A DNA stretch of 64,000 bases from Betaproteobacteria bacterium. Lineage in GTDB: Bacteria; Pseudomonadota; Gammaproteobacteria; Burkholderiales; Burkholderiaceae_C. The notes beneath the pieces are model-generated. The model was not told where the DNA came from. It did not search any database and saw nothing but the letters and a program-made list of their open reading frames with translations. Location: positions 62,001 to 126,000 of the forward strand of contig CANGHH010000006.1 in assembly GCA_947453725.1 (NCBI GenBank), given 5' to 3'. The translations under genes were made by a program, and so were the position numbers. Below are positions 20,140 to 29,296 of the stretch, in pieces. Position 1 is the stretch's first letter. Every line of letters begins with the position of its first letter.

Positions 20140-21486
20140 ATGCGTTCGCTCTACTTTCGCATCTACCTGACGGTGGTCACGGTGCTGGCGCTGTTCGCGC
20201 TGGTTTCGGGCTGGCTGGTCCAGCGCCACCTTGAAGAGCAGCGTCTGGCGGCGGAAGGCAGCGTGCGCGAGCGCAACGAGGGCGCGGCGCGCGACCGCGC
20301 CGAGGCCTGGGGCGACCTGCTGGAGCGCGCCTTGCCGGCCGCCAGCGCGCCGCCTGCCGAGCAGGCGGTGGCGCTGCGCGAATGGTCGCAGCGCCTGCGC
20401 CTGCCGATGGCGCTGGACGACGCGAAAGGCCAGCGCATCGCGGGGTCGGAATCCTTCCAGCGGCGCGAATTCGACAGCCCGGCGATGGCGCCCCGGCTGC
20501 AGGCAATCCGCTTCGACGATGGCCGGCTGCTGTGGGTGCCCAAGCCCAACCCGATGCGCCCGGGCGCCGGCGCGCGAGCCGCCGAACTGCATCCGCCGCC
20601 CTGGATGGGCGGCCCGCGGGCCTGGCCCAACGGCCTCGGCCTGGCGGCGTTGCTGGTGGTGCTCTTCATGGCGGTGGCCGGCGGCGCCTACCCGGTGGTG
20701 CGGCGCCTGACGCGGCGGCTCGAAGCCTTGAAGCAGGGCGTCGAGGCCTTCGGCGCCGGCGCCCTGCACCAGCGCGTGGCCGAAGACGGCCGCGACGAGG
20801 TGGCCGCTGTCGGCGCCAGCTTCAACCGCGCGGCCGGGCGCATCGAAACGCTGCTGCGTTCGCACCAGAGCCTGCTGGCCAACGCCAGCCACGAACTGCG
20901 TTCGCCGCTGGCCCGCCTGAAGATGGCGATGGCGATGCTCGAAGACGCCACCCCGGTGCAACGCGCGGCCTTGCGCCGGGAGATCGAGACCAACGTGGCC
21001 GAACTCGACGCGCTGGTCGAAGAGGTGTTGCTGGCCAGCCGGCTGGACGCCACCGCCCAGGTCGATCTCCAGGACCGCGTCGACCTGCTGGCCGTGGCCG
21101 CCGAAGAGGCGGCCCGCGTCGGCGCCAGCGCGCAAGGCGCCGATGTGCAGGTCAGGGGTGACGAAAGGCTGCTGCGCCGGGCCCTGCGCAACCTGCTGGA
21201 AAACGCCCGGCGCTACGGCGGCGACGAGGTCGAGGTGCAGGTGCTGGACACCGCCACGCAGATCGAATTGCGCGTCTGCGACCGCGGCCCCGGCGTGCCC
21301 GAGGCCTACCGGCAGCGCATCTTCGAAGCCTTCTTCCGCCTGCCCGGCCACGCCGAACGCGCCGGTGGCGTCGGGCTGGGGCTGTCGCTGGTGCGGCAGA
21401 TTGCCGAGCGCCACGGCGGCACTGTGCGCTGCGATGCGCGCGACGGCGGCGGCAGTTGCTTCGTGCTGCAACTGCCGCGGCGCTGA
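20140..21486 (+). CDS. Sensor histidine kinase, CpxA/RstB-like
   Basis: A 448-residue membrane kinase. TM1 is at about residues 8-28, a periplasmic region of about 130 residues follows, and TM2 is at about 166-186. Then come a HAMP-like linker, the H-box ASHELRSPLARLK, an N-box around LLENARRYGG, and G boxes CDRGPGVP and GGVGLGLSLV. The periplasmic part contains a Pro-rich stretch near its end and no recognised sensor fold. It is paired with the OmpR-type regulator upstream. Phosphorelay output is expected to be on envelope or metal stress genes, inferred from the neighbourhood. Confidence 0.94.
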   Translation: MRSLYFRIYLTVVTVLALFALVSGWLVQRHLEEQRLAAEGSVRERNEGAARDRAEAWGDLLERALPAASAPPAEQAVALREWSQRLRLPMALDDAKGQRIAGSESFQRREFDSPAMAPRLQAIRFDDGRLLWVPKPNPMRPGAGARAAELHPPPWMGGPRAWPNGLGLAALLVVLFMAVAGGAYPVVRRLTRRLEALKQGVEAFGAGALHQRVAEDGRDEVAAVGASFNRAAGRIETLLRSHQSLLANASHELRSPLARLKMAMAMLEDATPVQRAALRREIETNVAELDALVEEVLLASRLDATAQVDLQDRVDLLAVAAEEAARVGASAQGADVQVRGDERLLRRALRNLLENARRYGGDEVEVQVLDTATQIELRVCDRGPGVPEAYRQRIFEAFFRLPGHAERAGGVGLGLSLVRQIAERHGGTVRCDARDGGGSCFVLQLPRR

Positions 21487-21503
21487 GCGTGCCTGGCGGC
21501 TAG

Positions 21504-22943
21504 CTAGCGGCCCGCGGGCAGGGCTTGCTGGCGCGCTGGGTGGTCCTGGCGGTCCTGGCGCATCCGCCAGACCATGAAGGCACTGAGCGCGACGCCGGCC
21601 AGCACCAGCCCGGCGGTGGAGGCGAACCAGAAGCCGCGTGCACCCTGCAGCGCGGCCGGCACGCTGCCCGGCAGGTTGAAGGCCAGTGTGTAGCCACCAC
21701 CCAGGCCGACGCCCCACAGCGCGGCCACGTAGATGGCCATCGGCACGACGGTGATCTTGTAGGCGCGCAGCACGAAGGCGGCGATGGTCTGCGCCGCGTC
21801 GGCGACATGGAAAATCGCCACCCAGGCCAGCAGCGGCAGGGCCGCAGCAAAGACCGCCGGGTCCTGCGTGTACAGCCGCAGCACCGGTTCGCGGGCGAAG
21901 AGCATCGCGCCGCCGACCACCGCGGCCAGGCTGCAACCGAGCAGCAGGCCATGCCAGCCCAGGCGCCGGGCGGCGGCCGGCTGCTGCGCGCCGATGCGCA
22001 GCGCCACCAGCGTGCTGCTGGCATTGGCCAGCGCCAGCGGCATCATGAACATCAGCGACACCAGGTTCACCGCGATCTGGTGCCCGGCCACTGGTGTCGT
22101 GCCGAGCCGGGCGATGAAGATCGCCATGAAGGAAAAGCCGGTCACTTCGACCAGGATGCCGGCGCCCATCGGCAGGCCCAGCTTCAGATGCAGCCGCAGC
22201 GCTGGGCCGTCGGGGCTGTCCAGGCCACGGCCGAAAAGTTCGAAAGGGGCGTAGCCCGGGTCGCGGCGCAGCAGCCACCAGGCCGCCAGCACCTGCGCCC
22301 ACATCGCCACCGCGGTGGCGACGCCGCAACCCAGCACGCCCAGGGCCGGCAGGCCCAGCACCGGCACGCCGAAGACCAGTGCCGCCGACAGCGGCAGCTT
22401 CAGCAGCAGCGCGCCGACCTGCAGCGCCATCACCGCCTTGGGCCGGCCGACCGCCGTGTTGAAGCCGCGGAAGACCGAGAACAGCAGCGAGGCCGGCAGC
22501 GAAAAGGCCAGCGCCAGCAGGTAGCCGCGCACCTTGTCGGCCACTGCCGGGCTGACCCGCGACAGCGCCAGGAAGGGGTAGGGAAAGGCCAGCAAGGTGC
22601 AGCCCAGCAGGGCCAGTGCGGCGGCGATCCACAGCGCCTGAGGCACCTGGCGGCCGGCCTCGGCCGGGCGCCGCGCGCCGTGCAACTGGCCGACGATGGG
22701 CGCCAGCGCCATCAGCACGCCCATGAGGCCGATGAAGACGGTGATGTAGGCCGAGCCGCCGACCGCCAGCGCGGCCAGGTCGGTGGCCGAAGCGCGGGCC
22801 ACCAGCAGGGTGTCGATGGTGCCGAAGGCCAGCACCGAGACCTGGCCGATGAACACCGGCCAGGCCAGCGGCGCGATCTGCCGCGCGCTGTCGAGCCAGG
22901 TGCTGCCCGGCGGACCAGCCGGGTCAGCCGCGGCCGCTGTCAA
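21504..22943 (-). CDS. MATE family multidrug/drug-proton or sodium antiporter
   Basis: A 479-residue polytopic membrane protein with about 12 hydrophobic segments. MATE traits include IGQVSVLAFGTIDTLLVAR in TM1-2, PIVGQLHGARRPAEAGR and the second-repeat GAGILVEVTGFSF with VAGHQIAVNLVSLMFMMPLALANA. It would export organic cations or metabolites using a cation gradient. The start is a TTG overlapping the stop of the upstream DUF3717 gene (TTGA). The longer open frame further upstream lies inside that gene and was rejected. The C-terminus after about residue 460 is a charged tail. Confidence 0.9.
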   Translation of the reverse strand: MTAAAADPAGPPGSTWLDSARQIAPLAWPVFIGQVSVLAFGTIDTLLVARASATDLAALAVGGSAYITVFIGLMGVLMALAPIVGQLHGARRPAEAGRQVPQALWIAAALALLGCTLLAFPYPFLALSRVSPAVADKVRGYLLALAFSLPASLLFSVFRGFNTAVGRPKAVMALQVGALLLKLPLSAALVFGVPVLGLPALGVLGCGVATAVAMWAQVLAAWWLLRRDPGYAPFELFGRGLDSPDGPALRLHLKLGLPMGAGILVEVTGFSFMAIFIARLGTTPVAGHQIAVNLVSLMFMMPLALANASSTLVALRIGAQQPAAARRLGWHGLLLGCSLAAVVGGAMLFAREPVLRLYTQDPAVFAAALPLLAWVAIFHVADAAQTIAAFVLRAYKITVVPMAIYVAALWGVGLGGGYTLAFNLPGSVPAALQGARGFWFASTAGLVLAGVALSAFMVWRMRQDRQDHPARQQALPAGR

Positions 22944-23413
22944 GGGCCGTCGGCCGCCGGGGCGGGCGGGTATTCGAAGGTCGCGGCCGGTGGGTGGTCC
23001 ACGCCGCTGGCCTGCTGGGCGCGTTCGGCGTAGCGGTTGAAGCGCCAGGCCTTGCCTTCCATCGTGATCCGGCGCCATACGCTGCGCTTGGCGGCCGGGC
23101 TGTAGCCGGGCCAGTGCTGCACCTCGTCGAAGCTGCGGCCGCAGCCCTTGCACTCCTCATCGCCCTGGCTGGTCGAGCAGATCGCGATGCAGGGCGCGTC
23201 GGGTGTGCTGGTGTACCAGGCCATCCAGGCATCGCGCGCCTTTGCCGGCATGCTGCGCTCGTCGCACAGCGCTTCGCGGTAGTAGACCAGCAGCGCGTAG
23301 ACCTCGGCCAGTGCACGCACCTCGGGGCAGGCGCTGATGCCGTCGGGCGAGGGCGAGCGGTCACGCCACCAGTTGATGGCGGCTTCGATGTCGGTGATGT
23401 GGATGCCAGGCAT
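22940..23413 (-). CDS. DUF3717-DUF1289 protein
   Basis: A 157-residue protein with two recognisable small domains. The N-terminal ITDIEAAINWWRDRSP...EVRALAEVYALLV segment is DUF3717-like. It is joined to a DUF1289 module with the cysteine pattern CIAICSTSQGDEECKGCGR and a following W-x-Y stretch. The four cysteines could bind a metal. Neither domain has an assigned function. Its stop overlaps the MATE start, so it is the first gene of a two-gene operon. DUF3717 proteins are mostly known from Burkholderiales. Confidence 0.82.
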   Translation of the reverse strand: MPGIHITDIEAAINWWRDRSPSPDGISACPEVRALAEVYALLVYYREALCDERSMPAKARDAWMAWYTSTPDAPCIAICSTSQGDEECKGCGRSFDEVQHWPGYSPAAKRSVWRRITMEGKAWRFNRYAERAQQASGVDHPPAATFEYPPAPAADGP

Positions 23414-23483
23414 GGGGTGTCGGTCAGGGGGACGCGGAGTCTACCCAGGTCCTCCGACCCTGCGCGCGGGTCGGCCGCGCGCT

Positions 23484-23675
23484 TCAGGCGGGCGTGTAGC
23501 CGGCTTCCACCAGCCGGGCCACCACGGCGTCGCGGGCGACGACGGTGTCCACCTGCACGCGGTGCTGCGGCAGGTCGACCTGCACCTGGGCCGCCGGGTC
23601 CGCCTGGTGCACGGCTTCGGTGATGGCGCGCACGCAGTGGCCGCAACTCATGTTCGGGATCTCGAAATTCAGCAT
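23484..23675 (-). CDS. copZ: CopZ-like copper chaperone (HMA domain)
   Basis: A 63-residue single heavy-metal-associated domain with the metal-binding motif MSCGHC near residue 9 and the usual ferredoxin-like pattern ending in VEAGYTPA. Such proteins carry Cu(I) to CopA-type ATPases. The gene is divergent from copA across 85 bp that contain a long palindrome, suggesting joint control. Confidence 0.9.
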   Translation of the reverse strand: MLNFEIPNMSCGHCVRAITEAVHQADPAAQVQVDLPQHRVQVDTVVARDAVVARLVEAGYTPA

Positions 23676-23726
23676 GGATGGGCGCTCGGCGTCAGGCGGT
23701 TGCTGGAAACTGCGATCTTCACCCTG

Positions 23727-23756
23727 TTGACATGGCGCCAGTTCGACCCATGTCAA
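23727..23756. promoter_or_regulatory. Palindrome between copZ and copA, candidate operator
   Basis: A perfect 9-bp inverted repeat, TTGACATGG and CCATGTCAA, flanks a 12-bp spacer. Each arm ends in TTGACA, the -35 consensus, reading in opposite directions, and the palindrome ends 4 nt before the copA ATG. It could be the operator for a copper regulator of the MerR/CueR or CsoR type, or an RNA hairpin. No such regulator gene is in the window and the arms do not match the CueR consensus, so the binding protein is unknown. Confidence 0.55.
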
Positions 23757-23760
23757 GACC

Positions 23761-26010
23761 ATGACACCTGCCGCCACCGCCATCGCCACACCGCCGCCGC
23801 CCGCCGCCGCACCCGGCGCCGCCATCGAATGGCGCTTCGCCGTCGAAGACATGAGCTGCGCGTCCTGCGTGGCGCGCGTCGAGAAGGCGGCGCTGAAGGT
23901 GCCCGGCGTCACCCAGGCCAGCGTCAACCTGGCGAATGAAACGCTGAGCCTCAGCGCCGCGCCCGGCTTCGTGCCGGCCGCGCTGATGGCTGCCGTGCAG
24001 ACCGCCGGCTATGGCATCCACGCGCTGGACGCCCCTGCGCCACCGCCCCCGCGTTTCGGCGACGGCGCCCGCCTGGCGCTGGCCGCCGCGCTGTCGGCGC
24101 CGCTGGCCTTGCCGATGCTGGGCCTGCTGTTCGGCCAGCACTGGATGCTGAACGGCTGGCTGCAGGGGCTGCTGGCCACGCCGGTGCAATTCGTGCTGGG
24201 CGCGCGCTTCTACCGCGCCGGTTTCAGCGCCGCGCGGGCCGGCAGCGGCAACATGGACCTGCTGGTCGCCATCGGCACCAGCGCGGCCTACGGCCTGAGC
24301 GCCTTCGAACTGCTGAACGCAGCGGCCGGCGCCATGCCGGCGCTGTATTTCGAAGGCTCGGCGGTGGTCATCACGCTGGTGCTGCTGGGCAAATGGCTGG
24401 AAGCCCGCGCCCGCCGGCAGACCACCTCGGCCATCCGCGCGCTGAATGCCCTGCGGCCCGAGACCGCACGCGTGCTGCGCGATGCCCAGGAAGTGGCGGT
24501 GCCGCTGGCCGAGGTGCGCGTCGGCGACGTCGTCGTTGTGCGCCCCGGCGAACGCCTGGCGGTGGACGGCGTGGTCATCCTCGGCGCCAGCCATCTCGAC
24601 GAGTCGCTGATCACTGGCGAAAGCCTGCCGGTGGCGCGTGAAGTCGGCCAGCGCGTCACCGGCGGCGCGGTCAATGCCGAAGGCTTGCTGCACGTCCGCA
24701 CCACGGCCGTCGGGGCTGAATCGGTGCTGGCGCGCATCGTGAGGCTGGTCGAGACGGCGCAGGGCAGGAAGGCGCCGATCCAGCGCCTGGTCGACCAGGT
24801 CAGCGCGGTCTTCGTGCCGGTGGTGCTGCTCATCGCGCTGGCCACGCTGCTCGGCTGGGGTTTGGGCGCTGGCGACTGGCGCACCGCGGTGCTCAACGCG
24901 GTGGCGGTGCTGGTCATCGCCTGCCCCTGCGCCCTGGGCCTGGCGACGCCGGCCGCGCTGATGGCCGGCACCGGCGTCGCGGCGCAGCGTGGCATCCTGA
25001 TCACCGACCCGCAGGCGCTGGAAGTCGCCCATGCGCTGCGCGTGGTGGCTTTCGACAAGACCGGCACGCTGACCGAAGGCCGGCCGCGCCTGGTGGCTGC
25101 CGAAGGCGTGGATGCGGCTTCCAGCGCCCAGCGCCACACGCTGCTGCAAGCCGCGGCCGCGCTCCAGGCCGGCAGCGAACATCCGCTGGCCCGCGCGGTA
25201 CTCGAAGCGGCGAAGGCCGCAGGCATCACGGCCGCCGTCGCCGGCGGCCTGCACGCGGTGGCCGGGCGTGGCATGACGGGCGAAGTCGGTGGCAAGGTGC
25301 TGCGCCTGGGCAGCGCGCGCTGGATGGCCGAATCGGCGGTCGACCTGGGCCCGCTGCAGGCCCGCGCCAGCGCGCTCGAAAGCGCCGGCCACACCGTGTC
25401 CTACGTGGCCGTGATGAGCCCGGCGCCGTACGCTTTGGGCCTGCTGGCCTTCGGCGACACGCTGAAGCCCGGCGCGCTGGCGGCCGTGCAACGCATCCAG
25501 CGCTTGGGCGTGCGCGCGGTTTTGATTTCTGGCGACAACCAGGGCAGCGCGCGGGCCGTGGCCGCGCAACTCGGCATCTCCGAGGTGCGCGCCGAGGTGC
25601 TGCCCGAGGACAAGGCGCGCATCGTCGCCGAGTTGAAGGGCGACGGCCGGGTGGCGATGGTCGGCGACGGCATCAACGACGCGCCGGCGCTGGCGGCGGC
25701 CGACGTCGGCATCGCCATCGTCCACGCCGACGGCAGCGGCACCGACCTTGCCATGCAGGCCGCCGGCATCACGCTGATGCGCAGCGACCCCGGGCTGGTG
25801 GCCGACGCCATCGACATCTCGCGCCGCACCACCACCAAGATCCGCCAGAACCTGTTCTGGGCCTTTGCCTTCAACGCCATCGGCATCCCGCTGGCGGCCT
25901 TCGGCGAACTGAACCCGGTGCTGGCCGGCGCGGCGATGGCGCTGAGCAGCGTCAGCGTGGTCAGCAACGCGCTGCTGCTGCGGCGCTGGCGCGGCATGGC
26001 CGCGCGCTGA
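23761..26010 (+). CDS. copA: CopA-type Cu(I)-exporting P1B ATPase
   Basis: A 749-residue P1B-type ATPase exporting Cu(I) from the cytoplasm. One N-terminal HMA domain carries CASC (Cys33, Cys36). The transport motif is CPC (388-390), with the phosphorylation site DKTGT (Asp432), the TGES actuator motif, the ATP-domain HP (SEHPLARAV) and [10 protein letters not shown]. About eight hydrophobic segments are present. No Shine-Dalgarno sequence precedes the ATG, and the palindrome ends only 4 nt before it, so the mRNA may be leaderless. No better start lies before the HMA domain. Function with copZ in copper tolerance is expected. Confidence 0.96.
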   Translation: MTPAATAIATPPPPAAAPGAAIEWRFAVEDMSCASCVARVEKAALKVPGVTQASVNLANETLSLSAAPGFVPAALMAAVQTAGYGIHALDAPAPPPPRFGDGARLALAAALSAPLALPMLGLLFGQHWMLNGWLQGLLATPVQFVLGARFYRAGFSAARAGSGNMDLLVAIGTSAAYGLSAFELLNAAAGAMPALYFEGSAVVITLVLLGKWLEARARRQTTSAIRALNALRPETARVLRDAQEVAVPLAEVRVGDVVVVRPGERLAVDGVVILGASHLDESLITGESLPVAREVGQRVTGGAVNAEGLLHVRTTAVGAESVLARIVRLVETAQGRKAPIQRLVDQVSAVFVPVVLLIALATLLGWGLGAGDWRTAVLNAVAVLVIACPCALGLATPAALMAGTGVAAQRGILITDPQALEVAHALRVVAFDKTGTLTEGRPRLVAAEGVDAASSAQRHTLLQAAAALQAGSEHPLARAVLEAAKAAGITAAVAGGLHAVAGRGMTGEVGGKVLRLGSARWMAESAVDLGPLQARASALESAGHTVSYVAVMSPAPYALGLLAFGDTLKPGALAAVQRIQRLGVRAVLISGDNQGSARAVAAQLGISEVRAEVLPEDKARIVAELKGDGRVAMVGDGINDAPALAAADVGIAIVHADGSGTDLAMQAAGITLMRSDPGLVADAIDISRRTTTKIRQNLFWAFAFNAIGIPLAAFGELNPVLAGAAMALSSVSVVSNALLLRRWRGMAAR

Positions 26011-26012
26011 CA

Positions 26013-26032
26013 CGCACCGACGCGCACCGACG
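26013..26032 (+). repeat. Two-copy 10-bp direct repeat after copA
   Basis: The 10-mer CGCACCGACG occurs twice head to tail just after the copA stop. No function can be assigned; it may be chance in GC-rich sequence. Confidence 0.4.
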
Positions 26033-26104
26033 CGGGCTCGACCACGCCGCGGGCGCCGGGTTTGTGGATAGAGTCCGCCCTTCATTGGCACAGCGGAAAC
26101 CTCC

Positions 26105-29100
26105 ATGCAAGGCCCAAGAATGCAAGACCTCGTTCCGCGGTGGACAGCCGCCCTGTGCCTGCTGGGCGCTGCCTGGGCCTGTCAGGCCCAGACCACCACC
26201 GAACGCCCCGACGGCCAGCGCGAGGCCACGCCGCGCTGGCACGCGCTGACTGGCGCGCGTCTGGTGCTGGCGCCGGGCCGGGTGGTGGAAAGCGGCACCC
26301 TGGTGCTGCGCGACGGCATCATCGTGGCTGCCGGCCGCGACGTGGCCGTACCCGCCGGTGCGCGGGTCTGGCAACTGGACGGGCGCACGGTGTACGCCGG
26401 TTTCATCGATCTGGCCAGCACCCTGGGGGTGCCGGCCGCGCTGCGCCCGGGCCGCGCCGGCCGGCCCATGTGGGGCTTGGCGGCGGAACTGCCAGCTGCG
26501 CCGGCGAACCCCGCCGAAGCCCCGCGCCGTCTGAACGGCCGCGTGCTGGCCGCGCGCAACAACGCCGTGCGGGCCGAGCAGGACGTGGCGCAGCAACTCG
26601 AGTTCAAGCCCGACGAGATCAAGGCCGTGCGCGAACTGGGTTTCACCACCTTGCTGACGGGCCCGGCCAGCGGCATCTTCCGCGGCCAAGGTGCCCTGAT
26701 CGCCACGGCCGAGCCGCGCGACAGCAAGGCGCTGGTGATCACGCCGCGCGTGGCACAGCACCTGTCCAGCGAGGTCGACCGGTCCGGCGACAGCGCTTAC
26801 CCGGCGTCGCTGATGGGCGCGATGGCGCTGCTGCGCCAGACGCTGAACGACGCCCGCTGGTACGGCACGGCGGTGGCCGCCGCCGAAAAACAGGGTGGCG
26901 AGCGCGTCGAGCCGAACGCCACGCTGGAGGCGCTGGGGCCGGTGGTGGACGGCCGGCAGCTGGTGGTCTTTGCCGCTGCCGACGAGCAGGACTATTCGAA
27001 CATCGCCCGGCTGCGTGACGAGTTCAAGCTGCGCCTCATCGCCCAGGGCAACGGCTTCGAGTACCGCCGGGCGGCGCAGCTCAAGGCGGCCGGCTTGCCG
27101 GTCATCGTGCCGCTGGCCTACCCGGCGGCGCCGGAGGTCGAGAACCCCGACAGCGCGCTGGATGTGTCGTTGCAAACGCTGCAGCATTGGGAGCAGGCGC
27201 CGTCCAACCTGGTACTGCTGGACCGCGCCGGCGTGAGCTATGCGATCAGCGCCAGCGGCCTGGCCGACCCGCGCAAGGACTTCTGGCCGCGCCTGCGCAG
27301 CGCCGTGCAGCGCGGGCTGCCGGCCGACCAGGCGCTGGCCGCGCTGACCACGGTGCCCGCGCGCCTGCTCGGCGAGCAGGCCCGCCTGGGCACGCTCGAG
27401 GCCGGCCGCATCGCCAACCTGGTGGTCGCCAGCGGCGACCTGTTCAGCAGCGACGACGCCCGGGTCGAACTGGCCTTCGTCGATGGCAACCCGCTGACGA
27501 CCGACGCCTGGGACCGCTTCGATGCGCGCGGCAGCTGGGCGGTGGACGCCGCCGGCGCGGCTGGAACGCCGCAACGCTGGGAGATCACCGGCAGCGCCGA
27601 CAAGCCGGCGCTGCGCATCGACGGCGGGGCCTGCGACCTCAGCCTGCGCGGTCGGCAAGTCATCGTGCGCCTGCCCTGCGGCCCGGCAGCCGGCCCGGCC
27701 AGCACCATCGTCGCCGAAGGTCGTGGCACCAGGCTGCTGGGCACGCTGCAGGCCGGCAACGGCGTTCAGCAGCCCTGGTCGGCACAGCGCGTGGCGGCGT
27801 TCGCCGACAAGGCGGCTGCGCCCGAAGCCGCGCCGTCAGCACCTTCGGCCGACTACCCGGCCGGCGCCTTCGGCATCACGCCACCGGTGCAGCCGGCGGT
27901 GCTGCTGGTTCGTAACGCCACCGTCTGGACGCAGGGCCCGGCCGGCCGCCTGGCGCGGGCCGACCTGCTGGTGCAGGGCGGCAAGATCGCCGCCGTGGGC
28001 ACCGATCTGGCGCTGCCGGCGAACGCCGTCGTCATCGACGCCGCCGGCAAGCACCTCACGCCCGGTCTGATCGACGCCCATTCGCACATCGCGGTGCGCG
28101 GCGACATCAACGAGGCGACGAATTCGGTGACCGCGCAGGTGCGCGTCACCGACTCCATGGACGCCACCGACATCGACATCTACCGCGGGCTGGCCGGCGG
28201 GCTGACGACGTCGCACGTGCTGCACGGTTCGGCCAACACCATCGGCGGGCAGAGCCAACTGATCAAGCTGCGCTGGGGCAGCGACGCCTCAGGCCTGATC
28301 TTCGAAGGCGCGGTGCCGACGATCAAGTTCGCGCTGGGCGAAAACGTCAAGGGTTCGAACTGGGGCGGGCGCCGCTACCCGGTCACCCGCATGGGCGTCG
28401 AGCAGGTGCTGCGTGATGCCTTCGGCGCCGCTCGCGAATACCGTGCCACCTGGCAAGCCTGGCGCGACCGTCCCGCCGGCCGGCCGGCGCCGCGCCGCGA
28501 CCTGCAACTCGACGCGCTGGTCGAAGTCCTCGACGGCCAGCGCCTGGTTCACATCCATGCCTACCGCGCCGACGAGATCCTGATGTTCGTGCGCTGGTCC
28601 AAGGAAATGGGCATCCCGGTGGCCGCCTTCCAGCACGTGCTCGAAGGCTACAAGGTGGCCGACGCCATCGCCAGCATCAACGCCGGCGGCTCGACCTTTT
28701 CCGACTGGTGGGCCTACAAGATGGAGGTCTATGACGCCGTTCCGGGCAATGGTGTGATGATGCACAAGGCCGGTGTGCTGACCAGCTTCAACTCCGACAG
28801 TGCCGAGCTCCACCGCCGCCTCAACACCGAGGCCGCCAAGGCCGTGAAGTACGGCGGGCTGGGCGAGATCGACGCACTGAATTTCGTCACGCTGAACCCG
28901 GCGAAACAGTTGCGCATCGCCCAGCGCACCGGTTCGCTGGAAGTCGGCAAGGACGCCGACTTCGTGGTCTGGAGCGGCCACCCGCTGTCCACCGCCAGCC
29001 GCGCCGAGCAGACCTGGATCGAAGGGCGCCGCTACTTCGACCTGGCGCAGGACGGGGCGCTGCGCGCCGCCGCCCAGACCGAACGCGAGCGCCTGCTGGC

Positions 29101-29296
29101 CAAGGCCTTGCCGGCGCGCCTGGCGCAGATGGGCAGCGGTACGCCGCCACCGCCCAAACCGCCCGCCACGGCGCTGGCGCAGGCCGACGGGCAGGGCGAC
29201 CCGGCCTGGCACGAATGGTTCGACCAGGCCCGGGCCCAACGCGGCAGCTACAACGGCATGAATGCCTGGTACGAATGCACCGAGGACGCACGATGA
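26105..29296 (+). CDS. Exported amidohydrolase with degenerate N-terminal amidohydrolase module
   Basis: A 1063-residue exported protein with two amidohydrolase-type halves. The signal peptide ends near CQAQ. Residues about 45-470 have the flanking beta-sandwich pattern and the C-terminal block (GTLEAGRIANLVVASGD), but where an HxH metal motif belongs they read YAGFIDLAST. Residues about 600-1010 keep a full site: GLIDAHSHIAV (His656, His658), GENVK as a possible carboxylated Lys, HIHAY, FQHVLEG and the Asp of FNSDSAELH. The active half resembles imidazolonepropionase- or peptidase-like amidohydrolases. The substrate is unknown. It overlaps the next gene as ATGA. An alternative ATG lies five codons downstream. 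Confidence 0.85.
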   Translation: MQGPRMQDLVPRWTAALCLLGAAWACQAQTTTERPDGQREATPRWHALTGARLVLAPGRVVESGTLVLRDGIIVAAGRDVAVPAGARVWQLDGRTVYAGFIDLASTLGVPAALRPGRAGRPMWGLAAELPAAPANPAEAPRRLNGRVLAARNNAVRAEQDVAQQLEFKPDEIKAVRELGFTTLLTGPASGIFRGQGALIATAEPRDSKALVITPRVAQHLSSEVDRSGDSAYPASLMGAMALLRQTLNDARWYGTAVAAAEKQGGERVEPNATLEALGPVVDGRQLVVFAAADEQDYSNIARLRDEFKLRLIAQGNGFEYRRAAQLKAAGLPVIVPLAYPAAPEVENPDSALDVSLQTLQHWEQAPSNLVLLDRAGVSYAISASGLADPRKDFWPRLRSAVQRGLPADQALAALTTVPARLLGEQARLGTLEAGRIANLVVASGDLFSSDDARVELAFVDGNPLTTDAWDRFDARGSWAVDAAGAAGTPQRWEITGSADKPALRIDGGACDLSLRGRQVIVRLPCGPAAGPASTIVAEGRGTRLLGTLQAGNGVQQPWSAQRVAAFADKAAAPEAAPSAPSADYPAGAFGITPPVQPAVLLVRNATVWTQGPAGRLARADLLVQGGKIAAVGTDLALPANAVVIDAAGKHLTPGLIDAHSHIAVRGDINEATNSVTAQVRVTDSMDATDIDIYRGLAGGLTTSHVLHGSANTIGGQSQLIKLRWGSDASGLIFEGAVPTIKFALGENVKGSNWGGRRYPVTRMGVEQVLRDAFGAAREYRATWQAWRDRPAGRPAPRRDLQLDALVEVLDGQRLVHIHAYRADEILMFVRWSKEMGIPVAAFQHVLEGYKVADAIASINAGGSTFSDWWAYKMEVYDAVPGNGVMMHKAGVLTSFNSDSAELHRRLNTEAAKAVKYGGLGEIDALNFVTLNPAKQLRIAQRTGSLEVGKDADFVVWSGHPLSTASRAEQTWIEGRRYFDLAQDGALRAAAQTERERLLAKALPARLAQMGSGTPPPPKPPATALAQADGQGDPAWHEWFDQARAQRGSYNGMNAWYECTEDAR

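Noticed and set aside
20089..22632. An 847-residue open frame on the minus strand across the kinase and MATE genes
   Set aside because: It is the antisense shadow of a high-GC kinase gene and an off-frame of the MATE gene, with low-complexity Gln/Arg/Ala composition and no family motif.
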